The position numbers and the translations under genes are program-made. A stretch of DNA of 64,000 nt, taken from assembly GCF_001044235.1 (NCBI RefSeq), contig NZ_JYNL01000068.1:113354-177353 (forward strand), in the 5' to 3' direction. The notes beneath the pieces are model-generated. The model saw nothing but the letters and a program-made list of their open reading frames with translations, did not search any database and had not been told where the DNA came from. The stretch is from Mycolicibacterium chlorophenolicum. Lineage in GTDB: Bacteria; Actinomycetota; Actinomycetes; Mycobacteriales; Mycobacteriaceae. This document shows positions 8,760 through 16,651 of the stretch, one piece after another; positions within the stretch are counted from its first letter, which is position 1, and each line of letters starts with the position of its first letter.

Positions 8760-9440
8760 ATGACCATCACCTCGATCGAGATCAGACGAGCAGCGTCGTT
8801 GTTCCTGCCGGTGTCGGGGGTGCTCGCCCTGGCCGTCTCAGCAGTGCCGGCGTCCGCCGTCGCAGAGCCGCTGCTGTACGGGCCGGACACCTGCATCCAG
8901 GGCTACGTCTGGCGCGAGGCGCGCCCCGGCGACACCGTCTGCGTGCTCCCCGCGGTCCGCGACCGCACCGCCACGGAGAACGCCCATCCCGCCTCCAACA
9001 AGGACCCCCTCGCCGGGTCCGGACCGGAGTCCTGCTCGCAGGGCTACGTCTGGCGCGAGGCCTTCGACGGCGACACGATCTGCGTCACGCCGGCCGAACG
9101 GGCCGACACCTTGGCCGACAATGCCAGCGCACAGTCCCGCAAACAGGCCAACCAGCCGGCCGCACACCAGGCCAACGGCTCACGACGGGTCGTGTTCTCC
9201 GCCGTGGGCAACGGCGAGGTGTTCAGCATCGTCACCGATCCGGACACCGGTCTGGTGCCTGATCACACGCCACTTCCGTTCACGCGGACCCTCGACATCG
9301 GTCCCGAGGTCAACATGCTCCAGGTGGTCGCCACCGGGCGAGACGCCCCGGGCCCGGGATGCTCGATCTCGATCGACGGCACCGTCGTGGCCGCTGAGCC
9401 GATCGGCGGCAGCGGGCACTGCATCTACGTGTTTCCGTGA
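8760..9440 (+). CDS. secreted two-repeat protein with C-terminal MmpS-like domain
   Basis: 226 residues. The N terminus is a signal peptide (RRAASLFLPVSGVLALAVSAVPASAVA). Two near-identical Cys-containing repeats follow: GPDTCIQGYVWREARPGDTV and GPESCSQGYVWREAFDGDTI, each ending CV-x-P and spaced 46 residues apart. After a Gln/Asn/Ala linker comes about 85 residues resembling the MmpS C-terminal domain: VVFSAVGNGEVFSIVTD, LPFTRTLDI, then GCSISIDGTVVAAEPI and a final C-I-Y. An extracellular or periplasmic role is inferred; function is unknown. It sits on the opposite strand to everything around it, between bkdA and citE, and is bracketed by the duplicated citE tail, so it is probably an insertion. 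Confidence 0.75.
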   Translation: MTITSIEIRRAASLFLPVSGVLALAVSAVPASAVAEPLLYGPDTCIQGYVWREARPGDTVCVLPAVRDRTATENAHPASNKDPLAGSGPESCSQGYVWREAFDGDTICVTPAERADTLADNASAQSRKQANQPAAHQANGSRRVVFSAVGNGEVFSIVTDPDTGLVPDHTPLPFTRTLDIGPEVNMLQVVATGRDAPGPGCSISIDGTVVAAEPIGGSGHCIYVFP

Positions 9441-9444
9441 GTCA

Positions 9445-9593
9445 CCGTCAGCTGCCGGGGCGGGGCGCGAGCGCGACGATGCGCTCCGCCCGCCGCAGGA
9501 CCGGCGCATCGACCATGATGCCGCCGAACTGGAAGACGCCCCGTTGCGTGCGCGCCGTGTCGAGGACGCGGCGCGCCCAGTCGACCTGCTCGT
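9445..9593 (-). repeat. intact copy of the citE-tail direct repeat
   Basis: This is the functional counterpart of the decayed segment at 8532-8687. Both copies lie in the same orientation, and the 8760-9440 gene is exactly between them. The segment encodes the last ~48 residues of CitE plus its stop codon. Similarity fades beyond about 9593. Confidence 0.8.
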
Positions 9594-10263
9594 CGGTCGG
9601 CGCGTAGGCCGCGCGGATCACCGCCACCTGCGTCGGGTGGATGGCGACCTTGGCGTCGAAGCCGACCGCGACCGCGTCGTCGCTCTCGGCGCGCAACCCG
9701 TCGAGGTCCCTGATGTCGAGGTACACCGAGTCCAGCGCCAGCCGCCCGTAGGCCTTGGCGGCGAGCAGACTCTGCGAGCGGACATGCTGCGCGACGTCGC
9801 GGTAGCTGCCGTCCGGCCACCGGTTGGCGGTCCCGCCGGTCACGGCGAACAGGTCTTCGGCGCCCCACATGACGGCGTAGGCGTTGTCGACGCGGGCGGT
9901 CTCGGTGACGGCCAGCGCGCCCAGCGGGGTTTCGACGAGCACGATGACGTCGCGGGGTGCCAGCGAGGCGACCTGCTCGGCGGTCTCGGTCTTGGCCAGC
10001 ATGACGGTGGTGTAGCCGGTCGACGCGAGGGCCTCGAGGTCCTCGGCGTGGTCCGGTGTGCCGACCGGGTTGACCCGTACGACGGTGCGTGCGGGGTCCA
10101 GCGGCGTGTCGATCAGCGCGTGCCGGGCGGCCGCGCGATCCTTCGCCGCCACCCCGTCCTCGAGGTCGAGGATCACGACATCGGCTGCCGCCGCGGCCTT
10201 TTCGAAGCGCTCGGGTCGGTCCGCCGGGCAGAACAGCCATCCGGGACCGTTGGCCCCCAGCAT
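9448..10263 (-). CDS. citE: CitE-like beta-hydroxyacyl-CoA lyase
   Basis: 271 residues of the HpcH/HpaI aldolase (CitE) family, a cytosolic TIM-barrel lyase. Conserved parts: GPGWLFCPADRPERFEKAA, DVVILDLEDGVA (substrate/Mg region), RVNPVGTPDHAEDLEAL, VLVETPLGAL, and MWGAEDL. The M. tuberculosis counterpart Rv2498c acts on beta-hydroxyacyl-CoA substrates such as citramalyl-CoA, not on citrate. A GTG at 10266 overlaps the maoC stop (GTGA); the ATG at 10263 has a better-spaced GGAGGG and is chosen. Last gene of accD1-accA1-fadE19-maoC-citE. Confidence 0.9.
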   Translation of the reverse strand: MLGANGPGWLFCPADRPERFEKAAAAADVVILDLEDGVAAKDRAAARHALIDTPLDPARTVVRVNPVGTPDHAEDLEALASTGYTTVMLAKTETAEQVASLAPRDVIVLVETPLGALAVTETARVDNAYAVMWGAEDLFAVTGGTANRWPDGSYRDVAQHVRSQSLLAAKAYGRLALDSVYLDIRDLDGLRAESDDAVAVGFDAKVAIHPTQVAVIRAAYAPTDEQVDWARRVLDTARTQRGVFQFGGIMVDAPVLRRAERIVALAPRPGS

Positions 10264-10751
10264 CACGACCCTCCGCCGGGACGCTTGCGCACCATGGTCT
10301 TTCGCGACGCCGTCGCGACGATGTCGCCGTGCTGGTTGCGGCCGACGTGACTGAAGGTCACGATGCCCTCACCCGGGCGGCTCTTGGACTCCCGCTTGTC
10401 GGTGACCTCGGTCTCGGCGTACAGCGTGTCCCCGTGGAAGAGCGGCTTCGGAAAGGCGACCTCGCCGAAACCCAGGTTGCCGACGATCGTGCCCTGCGTC
10501 AGCTGCGCCACCGACAGGCCCACCAACGTCGACAGCGTGAACATCGAGTTCACCAACCGCTGATGGAACGGCGGCAGCGCCTCGGAGAACGCGGCGTCCA
10601 GATGCAGCGCCTGGGTGTTCATCGTCAGGGTCGTGAACAGCACGTTGTCGGCCTCGGTGATCGTCCGGCCCGGCCGGTGCTGGTAGAGGACCCCGGTGTC
10701 GAACTCCTCGAACCACAGGCCGCGCTGCACCACAACTCGCTTGTCGCTCAC
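10263..10751 (-). CDS. MaoC-like dehydratase
   Basis: 162 residues, a single hotdog domain of the MaoC type, with FEEFDTGVLYQHRPGRTITEADNVLF and the later FGEVAFPKPLFHGDTLYAETEV. The expected reaction is hydration/dehydration of an enoyl-CoA. In M. tuberculosis (Rv2499c) it lies in the same place, between citE and fadE19, where it would hydrate the unsaturated product of the branched-chain acid pathway. Start overlaps the fadE19 stop by 4 bases; stop overlaps the alternative citE GTG. Confidence 0.9.
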   Translation of the reverse strand: MSDKRVVVQRGLWFEEFDTGVLYQHRPGRTITEADNVLFTTLTMNTQALHLDAAFSEALPPFHQRLVNSMFTLSTLVGLSVAQLTQGTIVGNLGFGEVAFPKPLFHGDTLYAETEVTDKRESKSRPGEGIVTFSHVGRNQHGDIVATASRKTMVRKRPGGGS

Positions 10752-11908
10752 AACCCGAGCTCCCGCGCGATCAGCATCAGCTGCACTTCCGTTGTGCCCT
10801 CGCCGATTTCGAGGATCTTGCTGTCCCGGTAGTGCCGCGCGACCGGGTACTCGTTCATGAAGCCGTAGCCCCCGAAGATCTGGGTGGCGTCGCGGGCGTT
10901 GTCCATAGCGGCCTCGCTGGCGACCAGCTTGGCGACCGCCGCCACCTTCTTGAACGGCTTGCCGGACAACATCAGTGCGGCTGCGTCGTAGTACGCCGCC
11001 CGCGCCGTGTGCGCGCGTGCCTCCATCCGGGCGATCTTGAACGCGATGGCCTGATTGGTGCCGATCGCCCGCCCGAACGCGTGGCGCTCCCTGGAGTACT
11101 TCACGCTCTCGTCCACGCAGCCCTGCGCAGCACCCACCGACAGCGCTGCGATCGCGATGCGCCCCTCGTCGAGGATGCGCAGGAAGTTCGCGTAACCGCG
11201 GCCGCGCTCACCGAGCAGGTTCTCCTGCGGCACCCGCACGTCGTCGAAGCTCAGCGGGTGGGTGTCCGACGCGTTCCAGCCGACCTTGTTGTAGGCGGGC
11301 TCGGCGGTGAAACCCGCTGTGGGAACGGGCACCAGGATCGAGGAGATCTCCTTCCTGCCCTCGTGCTCCCCGGTGACCGCCGTGACCGTGACGAGCTTGG
11401 TGATGTCGGTGCCGGAGTTCGTGATGAACTGCTTGCTGCCGTTGATCACCCAGTGGCCGTCATCCAGTTTCGCGGTCGTCTTGGTGGCACCGGCATCGCT
11501 GCCGCCGCCGGCCTCGGTCAGGCCGAACGCACCGAGCGCCTTGCCGGAGGCCAGCAGCGGCAGCCACTCCCGCTTCTGGTCGTCGGTGCCGAACCGGTAC
11601 ACCGGCATCGCACCCAGCGAGACACCGGCCTCCAGCGTGATCGCGACGCTCTGGTCGACCTTGCCGAGTTCCTCGAGGGCCAGGCAGAGCGCGAAGTAGT
11701 CGCCGCCCATGCCGCCGTACTCCTCCGGGAACGGCAACCCGAACAGGCCCATGTCGGCCATGCCCGCCACCACCTCGTAGGGGAACGAGTGCTCCTCGTC
11801 GTGTTTGGCCGCCACGGGTGCGACCACGCCCTGCGCGAAATCGCGGACCGTCTTGGCCAGCTGCTCGTAGTGGTCGGGCAGCGTGCCGGTGGAGAGGAAG
11901 TCGGTCAT
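10748..11908 (-). CDS. fadE19: acyl-CoA dehydrogenase (leucine/branched-chain pathway)
   Basis: 386 residues, full length for a flavin acyl-CoA dehydrogenase, with both family signatures: GAFGLTEAGGGSDAGATKTTA (about residues 127-147) and the C-terminal QIFGGYGFMNEYPVARHYRDSKI. The operon makes isovaleryl-CoA or another short branched acyl-CoA the likely substrate, oxidised to the 2-enoyl-CoA that AccA1/AccD1 would carboxylate. Its ATG overlaps the accA1 stop as ATGA, and its stop overlaps the maoC start, so translation is coupled through the operon. Confidence 0.92.
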   Translation of the reverse strand: MTDFLSTGTLPDHYEQLAKTVRDFAQGVVAPVAAKHDEEHSFPYEVVAGMADMGLFGLPFPEEYGGMGGDYFALCLALEELGKVDQSVAITLEAGVSLGAMPVYRFGTDDQKREWLPLLASGKALGAFGLTEAGGGSDAGATKTTAKLDDGHWVINGSKQFITNSGTDITKLVTVTAVTGEHEGRKEISSILVPVPTAGFTAEPAYNKVGWNASDTHPLSFDDVRVPQENLLGERGRGYANFLRILDEGRIAIAALSVGAAQGCVDESVKYSRERHAFGRAIGTNQAIAFKIARMEARAHTARAAYYDAAALMLSGKPFKKVAAVAKLVASEAAMDNARDATQIFGGYGFMNEYPVARHYRDSKILEIGEGTTEVQLMLIARELGL

Positions 11909-13887
11909 TGCTGTGGCTCCTTGGTTGCCGTGATCCGGGCCAGCACCTGGCCCACCTTGACCTGTTCGCCTGCGGCGACGAGAAGTTCGGCCACCCCGTC
12001 GACGGGTGCGGCGAGCGCATGCTCCATTTTCATCGCTTCGACCGTGACGACGACGGTGCCGGTCGTGACCGTTGCGCCGTCGGTGACACAGACCGCGACG
12101 ACCGCTCCCGGCATCGGGCTGGTCAGTTCTGCGTCACCACTGTGTTCGTCGTCGGGACGCACGGGCGCCTCACGCACCTCGTCGAGCACCGTGACGCGAC
12201 CCGCCGCGGCCAGCCAGATCTGCCCGTCGGCCTCGGCGACGAGGTATCGGGTGCGCAGCCCGTCGATCGCCACATCGAGCCGATCGCCGGCCAACGAGGC
12301 TGTGAGCGTTCGGGTTTCGCCGTGCTCGACCGTTGCTGTCGCGGCCTGCGGCCTGCCTGTCACCCAGACGTGATCGGTCCGCTCCCCCGCCCGCAGACGG
12401 ATCGGTATCGGCGCGCGGCCGGCGATACGCCACCCCGACGGCACGTCCCAGGGGCTGCCCGGCTCCGCCGGCCAATTGGTCAGCCATCGGTAGGCCGCGG
12501 CGGCGATCAGGTCGTCCTCGCGCGCCGGCGCCGGCGTGAAATCCGGGGTGCGGCGGTCCAGCAGGCCGGTGTCCAGGCGCCCGGCTGCCACGTCGGCGTC
12601 GGCCAGCAGGAACCGCAGGAATTCGACGTTGGTGGTCACACCGAGGACGACGGTGTCGGCCAGTGCGGTGTCGAGCGCCCGCAGCGCGGCCGATCGGTCC
12701 GCGGCATGGGCGATGACCTTCGCGAGCATCGGGTCGTAGTCGCTGCCGACGACCGTGCCCCGGGCCAGTCCGGAATCCACCCGCACCCCTGGGCCGTGGG
12801 GTTCGCGCAGTGCGAGCACGGGGCCACCGGTGGGCAGGAAGCCGCGAGCGGGATCCTCGGCGTAGACACGCGCCTCCACGGCGTGCCCGTCCATCCGGAT
12901 GTCCTCCTGACCGAGGGGCAGCTTCTCCCCCGCGGCGATCCGCACCTGCAGTTCGACCAGATCGCATCCGGTGACCATCTCGGTGACCGGATGCTCCACC
13001 TGCAGACGGGTGTTCATCTCCATGAAGAAGAACTCGTCGGGGCGGTCGGCGGAGACGATGAACTCGACGGTGCCGGCGCCCGTGTAGTCCACGCTGCGCG
13101 CGGTGTCGCAGGCGGCGGCGCCGATGCGCGCCCTGGTCGCGGCATCGAGCAGCGGTGAGGGTGCCTCCTCGATGACTTTCTGGTGGCGGCGCTGCAGGCT
13201 GCACTCCCGCTCACCGAGATGCACGACGGTGCCGTGGGTGTCGGCGAGCACCTGAACCTCGATGTGGCGCGGATTGAGCACGAAACGCTCCAGGAACAGC
13301 GTGTCGTCGCCGAACGCGGAGGCCGCCTCGCGGCGCGCGCTGGCGAGCGCGGCCGGCAGGTCGGCGGCGTCGTGCACCACGCGCATGCCCTTGCCTCCGC
13401 CGCCGGCGGACGGCTTCACCAGTACCGGGAAGCCGACGTCGGGCGCTCCGGCGATCAGGTCGTCGTCGGTCAGTCCGGGCCGCGAGATGCCGGGAACGAC
13501 GGGCACTCCGAAGGCCGACACCGCGGCCTTGGCCGAGATCTTGTCGCCCATCGTCTGGATGGCGCTTACCGGCGGACCGATGAAGGTGATCCCCGCCGCG
13601 TTCAACGCCTCGGCGAATCGTGCGTTCTCCGAGAGGAATCCGTAACCAGGATGGACCGCCTGCGCACCGGTGCGTTCGATCGCGGCCAGCAGCGCGTCGA
13701 TCGACAGGTAGCTGTCCCGCGCAGGGGCCGGTCCGAGTCGCACCGCGACGTCCGCCTCGGCGACATGGCGGGCACCGGCGTCGGCGTCGCTGTACACCGC
13801 GACCGAACGAATGCCCATGGCGCGCAGCGTGCGGATGACGCGGACCGCGATCTCCCCGCGGTTGGCGACCAGAACAGTGTCAAACAT
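11905..13887 (-). CDS. accA1: acyl-CoA carboxylase alpha subunit (biotin carboxylase + BCCP)
   Basis: 660 residues. Order: biotin carboxylase N-terminal domain (MFDTVLVANRGEIAVRVIRT), ATP-grasp domain with the glycine-rich KPSAGGGGKGMRVV loop and EMNTRLQVEH, biotin carboxylase C-terminal domain, a linker domain, and a C-terminal biotinyl domain with the biotinylated lysine in EAMKMEH (K620). With AccD1 it forms, in M. tuberculosis, a 3-methylcrotonyl-CoA carboxylase of leucine degradation. It begins 3 bases after the accD1 stop. Confidence 0.94.
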   Translation of the reverse strand: MFDTVLVANRGEIAVRVIRTLRAMGIRSVAVYSDADAGARHVAEADVAVRLGPAPARDSYLSIDALLAAIERTGAQAVHPGYGFLSENARFAEALNAAGITFIGPPVSAIQTMGDKISAKAAVSAFGVPVVPGISRPGLTDDDLIAGAPDVGFPVLVKPSAGGGGKGMRVVHDAADLPAALASARREAASAFGDDTLFLERFVLNPRHIEVQVLADTHGTVVHLGERECSLQRRHQKVIEEAPSPLLDAATRARIGAAACDTARSVDYTGAGTVEFIVSADRPDEFFFMEMNTRLQVEHPVTEMVTGCDLVELQVRIAAGEKLPLGQEDIRMDGHAVEARVYAEDPARGFLPTGGPVLALREPHGPGVRVDSGLARGTVVGSDYDPMLAKVIAHAADRSAALRALDTALADTVVLGVTTNVEFLRFLLADADVAAGRLDTGLLDRRTPDFTPAPAREDDLIAAAAYRWLTNWPAEPGSPWDVPSGWRIAGRAPIPIRLRAGERTDHVWVTGRPQAATATVEHGETRTLTASLAGDRLDVAIDGLRTRYLVAEADGQIWLAAAGRVTVLDEVREAPVRPDDEHSGDAELTSPMPGAVVAVCVTDGATVTTGTVVVTVEAMKMEHALAAPVDGVAELLVAAGEQVKVGQVLARITATKEPQQ

Positions 13888-13890
13888 CCG

Positions 13891-15441
13891 TCACATCCTG
13901 AAGACGCCGTAGGAGACCGGGTCGAGCGGCGCCTGACCGGCCACCGAAAGCGCCAGTCCGACAACGGTCCTGGTGTCGGCCGGATCGATGACACCGTCGT
14001 CCCACAGCCGCGCGGTGGAATAGTAGGGGTTGCCCTGACTCTCGTACTGGGCACGGATCGGCGCCTTGAACGCCTCTTCCTCCTCGGCGGTCATGTCGCC
14101 GCGGACCGTGGCCAGCACCGAGGCGGCCTGCTCCCCGCCCATCACCGAGATCCGGGCGTTGGGCCACATCCACAGGAACCGTGGCGAATACGCGCGCCCG
14201 CACATCGAGTAGTTGCCCGCTCCGTAGGAACCGCCGATCACCACGGTGAGCTTGGGGACCCGCGCGCAGGCCACCGCGGTCACCATCTTGGCGCCGTGTT
14301 TGGCGATGCCGCCGGCCTCGTAGTCACGGCCCACCATGAAGCCGGAGATGTTCTGCAGGAACAACAGTGGCGTGACCCGCTTGTCGCACAGCTCGATGAA
14401 ATGCGCACCCTTGACCGCCGATTCGCCGAAGAGCACACCGTTGTTGGCGACGATGCCGACGGGGTGGCCGTGGATCCGCGCGAACCCCGTCACCAGGGTG
14501 GTGCCGTAGTCGGCTTTGAACTCGGCGAATTCGCCGCCGTCGACGATGCGGCTGATCACCTCATGCACGTCGTACGGCACCCGCGGATCGACCGGCACGA
14601 CGTCGTACAGCTCGGTCTGATCGGCGATCGGTTCGACCGTCGGGGCCACCTCCCACGGGGTGTCGGCCTTCGGCGCCAGCGTGCCGACGATGCGGCGCAC
14701 GATGCGCAGCGCGTCCCGGTCGTCGTGGGCGAGATGATCGGTGACGCCGGAGACCTTGGAGTGCAGATCCCCTCCGCCGAGTTCCTCGGCGGTGACGACC
14801 TCCCCGGTGGCCGCCTTCACCAGCGGCGGCCCGCCCAGGAAGATGGTGCCCTGGTTGCGGACGATGACAGCCTCGTCGCTCATCGCCGGGACGTACGCAC
14901 CACCGGCGGTGCACGAGCCCAGGACCGCTGCGATCTGCGCAATTCCCTTGGCGCTCATGGTCGCCTGGTTGTAGAAGATGCGGCCGAAGTGCTCGCGGTC
15001 GGGAAACACCTCGTCCTGGCGGGGCAGGAACGCACCGCCGGAGTCGACGAGGTACACGCACGGCAGCCGGTTCTGCGACGCGATCTCCTGGGCGCGCAGA
15101 TGCTTCTTGACGGTCACCGGGTAGTAGGTGCCGCCCTTCACCGTGGCGTCGTTGGCGACGATCATGCACTCGCGCCCGGACACCCGGCCGATTCCGGCGA
15201 TCATGCCCGCGCCGGGACATTCGTCGTCGTACATGCCGTCGGCGGCCAGTGCCGCGATCTCCAGGAACGGGCTGCCGGGGTCGAGGAGCCCGTCGACGCG
15301 GTCGCGCGGCAGCAGTTTGCCTCTGCCGACATGGCGTTCTCGCGCTCGTGGCGGACCACCGAGTGCCGCCGCGGCGAGCTTGGCGCGCAACTGGTCGACC
15401 AGCGCGACGTGGTCGTCGCGATGTGAGGTGCGCGCTGCCAT
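13891..15441 (-). CDS. accD1: acyl-CoA carboxylase beta subunit (carboxyltransferase)
   Basis: 516 residues of the carboxyltransferase family. N-terminal half: LLPRDRVDGLLDPGSPFLEIA, the acyl-CoA oxyanion region GSCTAGGAYVPAMSDE. C-terminal half: GIVANNGVLF, LLFLQNISGFMVG, GSYGAGNYSMCGRAYSPRFLWMWPNARISVMGG in outline. It transfers CO2 from AccA1 biotin to (most likely) 3-methylcrotonyl-CoA. First gene of the leftward operon; ATG at 15441 has GAGGCGG upstream. M. tuberculosis carries scoB, scoA and fadD35 between accD1 and the TetR gene; those are missing here. Confidence 0.94.
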   Translation of the reverse strand: MAARTSHRDDHVALVDQLRAKLAAAALGGPPRARERHVGRGKLLPRDRVDGLLDPGSPFLEIAALAADGMYDDECPGAGMIAGIGRVSGRECMIVANDATVKGGTYYPVTVKKHLRAQEIASQNRLPCVYLVDSGGAFLPRQDEVFPDREHFGRIFYNQATMSAKGIAQIAAVLGSCTAGGAYVPAMSDEAVIVRNQGTIFLGGPPLVKAATGEVVTAEELGGGDLHSKVSGVTDHLAHDDRDALRIVRRIVGTLAPKADTPWEVAPTVEPIADQTELYDVVPVDPRVPYDVHEVISRIVDGGEFAEFKADYGTTLVTGFARIHGHPVGIVANNGVLFGESAVKGAHFIELCDKRVTPLLFLQNISGFMVGRDYEAGGIAKHGAKMVTAVACARVPKLTVVIGGSYGAGNYSMCGRAYSPRFLWMWPNARISVMGGEQAASVLATVRGDMTAEEEEAFKAPIRAQYESQGNPYYSTARLWDDGVIDPADTRTVVGLALSVAGQAPLDPVSYGVFRM

Positions 15442-15463
15442 CGTCGGATCCGCCTCAGCTCCA

Positions 15464-15504
15464 GTTAATGAAGACTAACCGGTGGTATGTTAATCAGGAT
15501 TAAC
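15464..15504. promoter_or_regulatory. twin TetR-type operator between accD1 and its regulator
   Basis: Two inverted repeats of the same design lie in the 97-base divergent gap. Site 1 (15464-15479): GTTAAT-gaag-ACTAAC, one mismatch. Site 2 (15489-15504): GTTAAT-cagg-ATTAAC, perfect. Centres are 25 bases apart. They lie 23 bases from the accD1 start and 35 from the TetR start, so one bound repressor could control both directions. The assignment to the neighbouring TetR protein is inference from position. Confidence 0.8.
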
Positions 15505-15538
15505 TCGCGTTGTCCACCATCGGCCCGGAGGGTGCGCC

Positions 15539-16150
15539 ATGACCGCCACGGACGCCGGGTCCCGCCGCAGCAGGGCCAAGTCCGACCGCCGCAGTCAGTT
15601 GATCGCCGCCGCCGAGCATCTGATCGCCCAGCACGGGTACCTGGCCGTCCGGTTGGAGGACATCGGCGCGGCGGCCGGAGTCAGCGGTCCGGCGATCTAC
15701 CGGCACTTCCCCAACAAGGAGGCACTACTCGCCGAGCTGCTGGTGGGGATCAGCACCCGCCTGCTTCAGGGTGCGAACGACGTGGTGGACACCACCGAGG
15801 ACGTCGGCGCCGCACTCGAGGCGCTGATCGACTTCCATCTGGATTTCGCGCTCGAGGAGTCCGATCTGATCCGCATTCAGGACCGCGATCTGGGCAATCT
15901 CCCGCCGGCGGCCAAACGGCAGGTGCGGCGAGCTCAGCGGCAGTACGTGGAGATCTGGGTCGACGTGCTGCGACGGTGCCGCCCCGAGCTCTCCGAGCCG
16001 TCGGCGCGCCTGATGGCCCATGCCACCTTCGGGCTGCTCAACTCGACATCGCACAGCGTGAAGCCCGGCAGCACGAAAGCGGCCGAGGCCAACTCGCGGA
16101 CCGTCCTGAGAAAGATGACGGTCGCTGCGCTGACCTCGGCCGAACGTTGA
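15539..16150 (+). CDS. TetR-family regulator of the branched-chain acid operon
   Basis: 203 residues. The N-terminal helix-turn-helix is clear (LIAAAEHLIAQHGYLAVRLEDI...AAGVSGPAIYRHFPNKEALL), and the C-terminal part is a long helical ligand domain. It is divergent from accD1 with twin palindromes between them, and corresponds by position to Rv2506. It probably represses accD1-accA1-fadE19-maoC-citE and itself, and responds to an acyl-CoA intermediate; the ligand is inferred, not visible. A GGAG lies 9 bases before the ATG. Confidence 0.9.
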   Translation: MTATDAGSRRSRAKSDRRSQLIAAAEHLIAQHGYLAVRLEDIGAAAGVSGPAIYRHFPNKEALLAELLVGISTRLLQGANDVVDTTEDVGAALEALIDFHLDFALEESDLIRIQDRDLGNLPPAAKRQVRRAQRQYVEIWVDVLRRCRPELSEPSARLMAHATFGLLNSTSHSVKPGSTKAAEANSRTVLRKMTVAALTSAER

Positions 16151-16160
16151 CGCCGAAGCG

Positions 16161-16316
16161 CTAGTACCAGGCTTTCCTGCCGCCGACCGGACGGCCGACC
16201 GAACCGAGTATCCAGAACACCGCGCCGATGACGAGCAGGACGACACCGATATAGGTCAGGATCGCCATACCGAACACCAGACCCAGGATCAGCAGGATCG
16301 CACCGAGAACGATCAT
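16161..16316 (-). CDS. small two-helix membrane protein, DUF6131-like
   Basis: 51 residues, starting MIVLGAILLILGLVFGMAIL and ending SVGRPVGGRKAWY. Two hydrophobic segments (residues 2-20 and 23-38) separated by a short turn, then a glycine/arginine-rich tail, match the small mycobacterial DUF6131 family as I remember it. GGAG precedes the ATG at 16316 (GGAGTTGCC). It is convergent with the TetR gene; the stop is 10 bases from that gene's stop. Function unknown. Confidence 0.75.
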   Translation of the reverse strand: MIVLGAILLILGLVFGMAILTYIGVVLLVIGAVFWILGSVGRPVGGRKAWY

Positions 16317-16351
16317 GGCAACTCCATTCCTCGAATCAGCCAGTCAGTGGA

Positions 16352-16564
16352 TTACTGACTGGGTTGTGGGACCTGTGGGACTTTGCAATCCGTGACTTTC
16401 GGATTGACTCCCGCGTAGTTCAGCGGGCCCGCCACGACGGTCAGCGCGATGCTTCCGGCGGTGGCGCAGTTGGCGTCGCCGCCCGTGAAGTAGTCGCGTT
16501 GGTATGCGGCGAACACACCGATCAACAACCAGACGAGCACAATGACGCCGAGAATTCCCCGCAT
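16352..16564 (-). CDS. small membrane protein of unknown function
   Basis: 70 residues: one N-terminal transmembrane helix (MRGILGVIVLVWLLIGVFAA), then YQRDYFTGGDANCATAGS, a second hydrophobic stretch (IALTVVAGPLNYAG) and a Pro/Gln tail. The two cysteines (about C33 and C60) could form a disulphide outside the membrane. The Shine-Dalgarno is strong (GGAGGAGG, 7 bases before the ATG at 16564). It lies 35 bases upstream of the DUF6131-like gene on the same strand, so they are probably one operon. I do not recognise the family. Confidence 0.7.
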   Translation of the reverse strand: MRGILGVIVLVWLLIGVFAAYQRDYFTGGDANCATAGSIALTVVAGPLNYAGVNPKVTDCKVPQVPQPSQ

Positions 16565-16651
16565 GCCGTGCCTCCTCCGTAATCGCGCCTACGTGACGCG
16601 CAGCAGGGTTTACCCGGGAGACAATTTCGATAAACCTGAAATCTGATCTTG

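Noticed and set aside
10832..15426. Long plus-strand frames across fadE19, accA1 and accD1
   Set aside because: They are antisense to three complete enzymes and have no domains or ribosome sites of their own.
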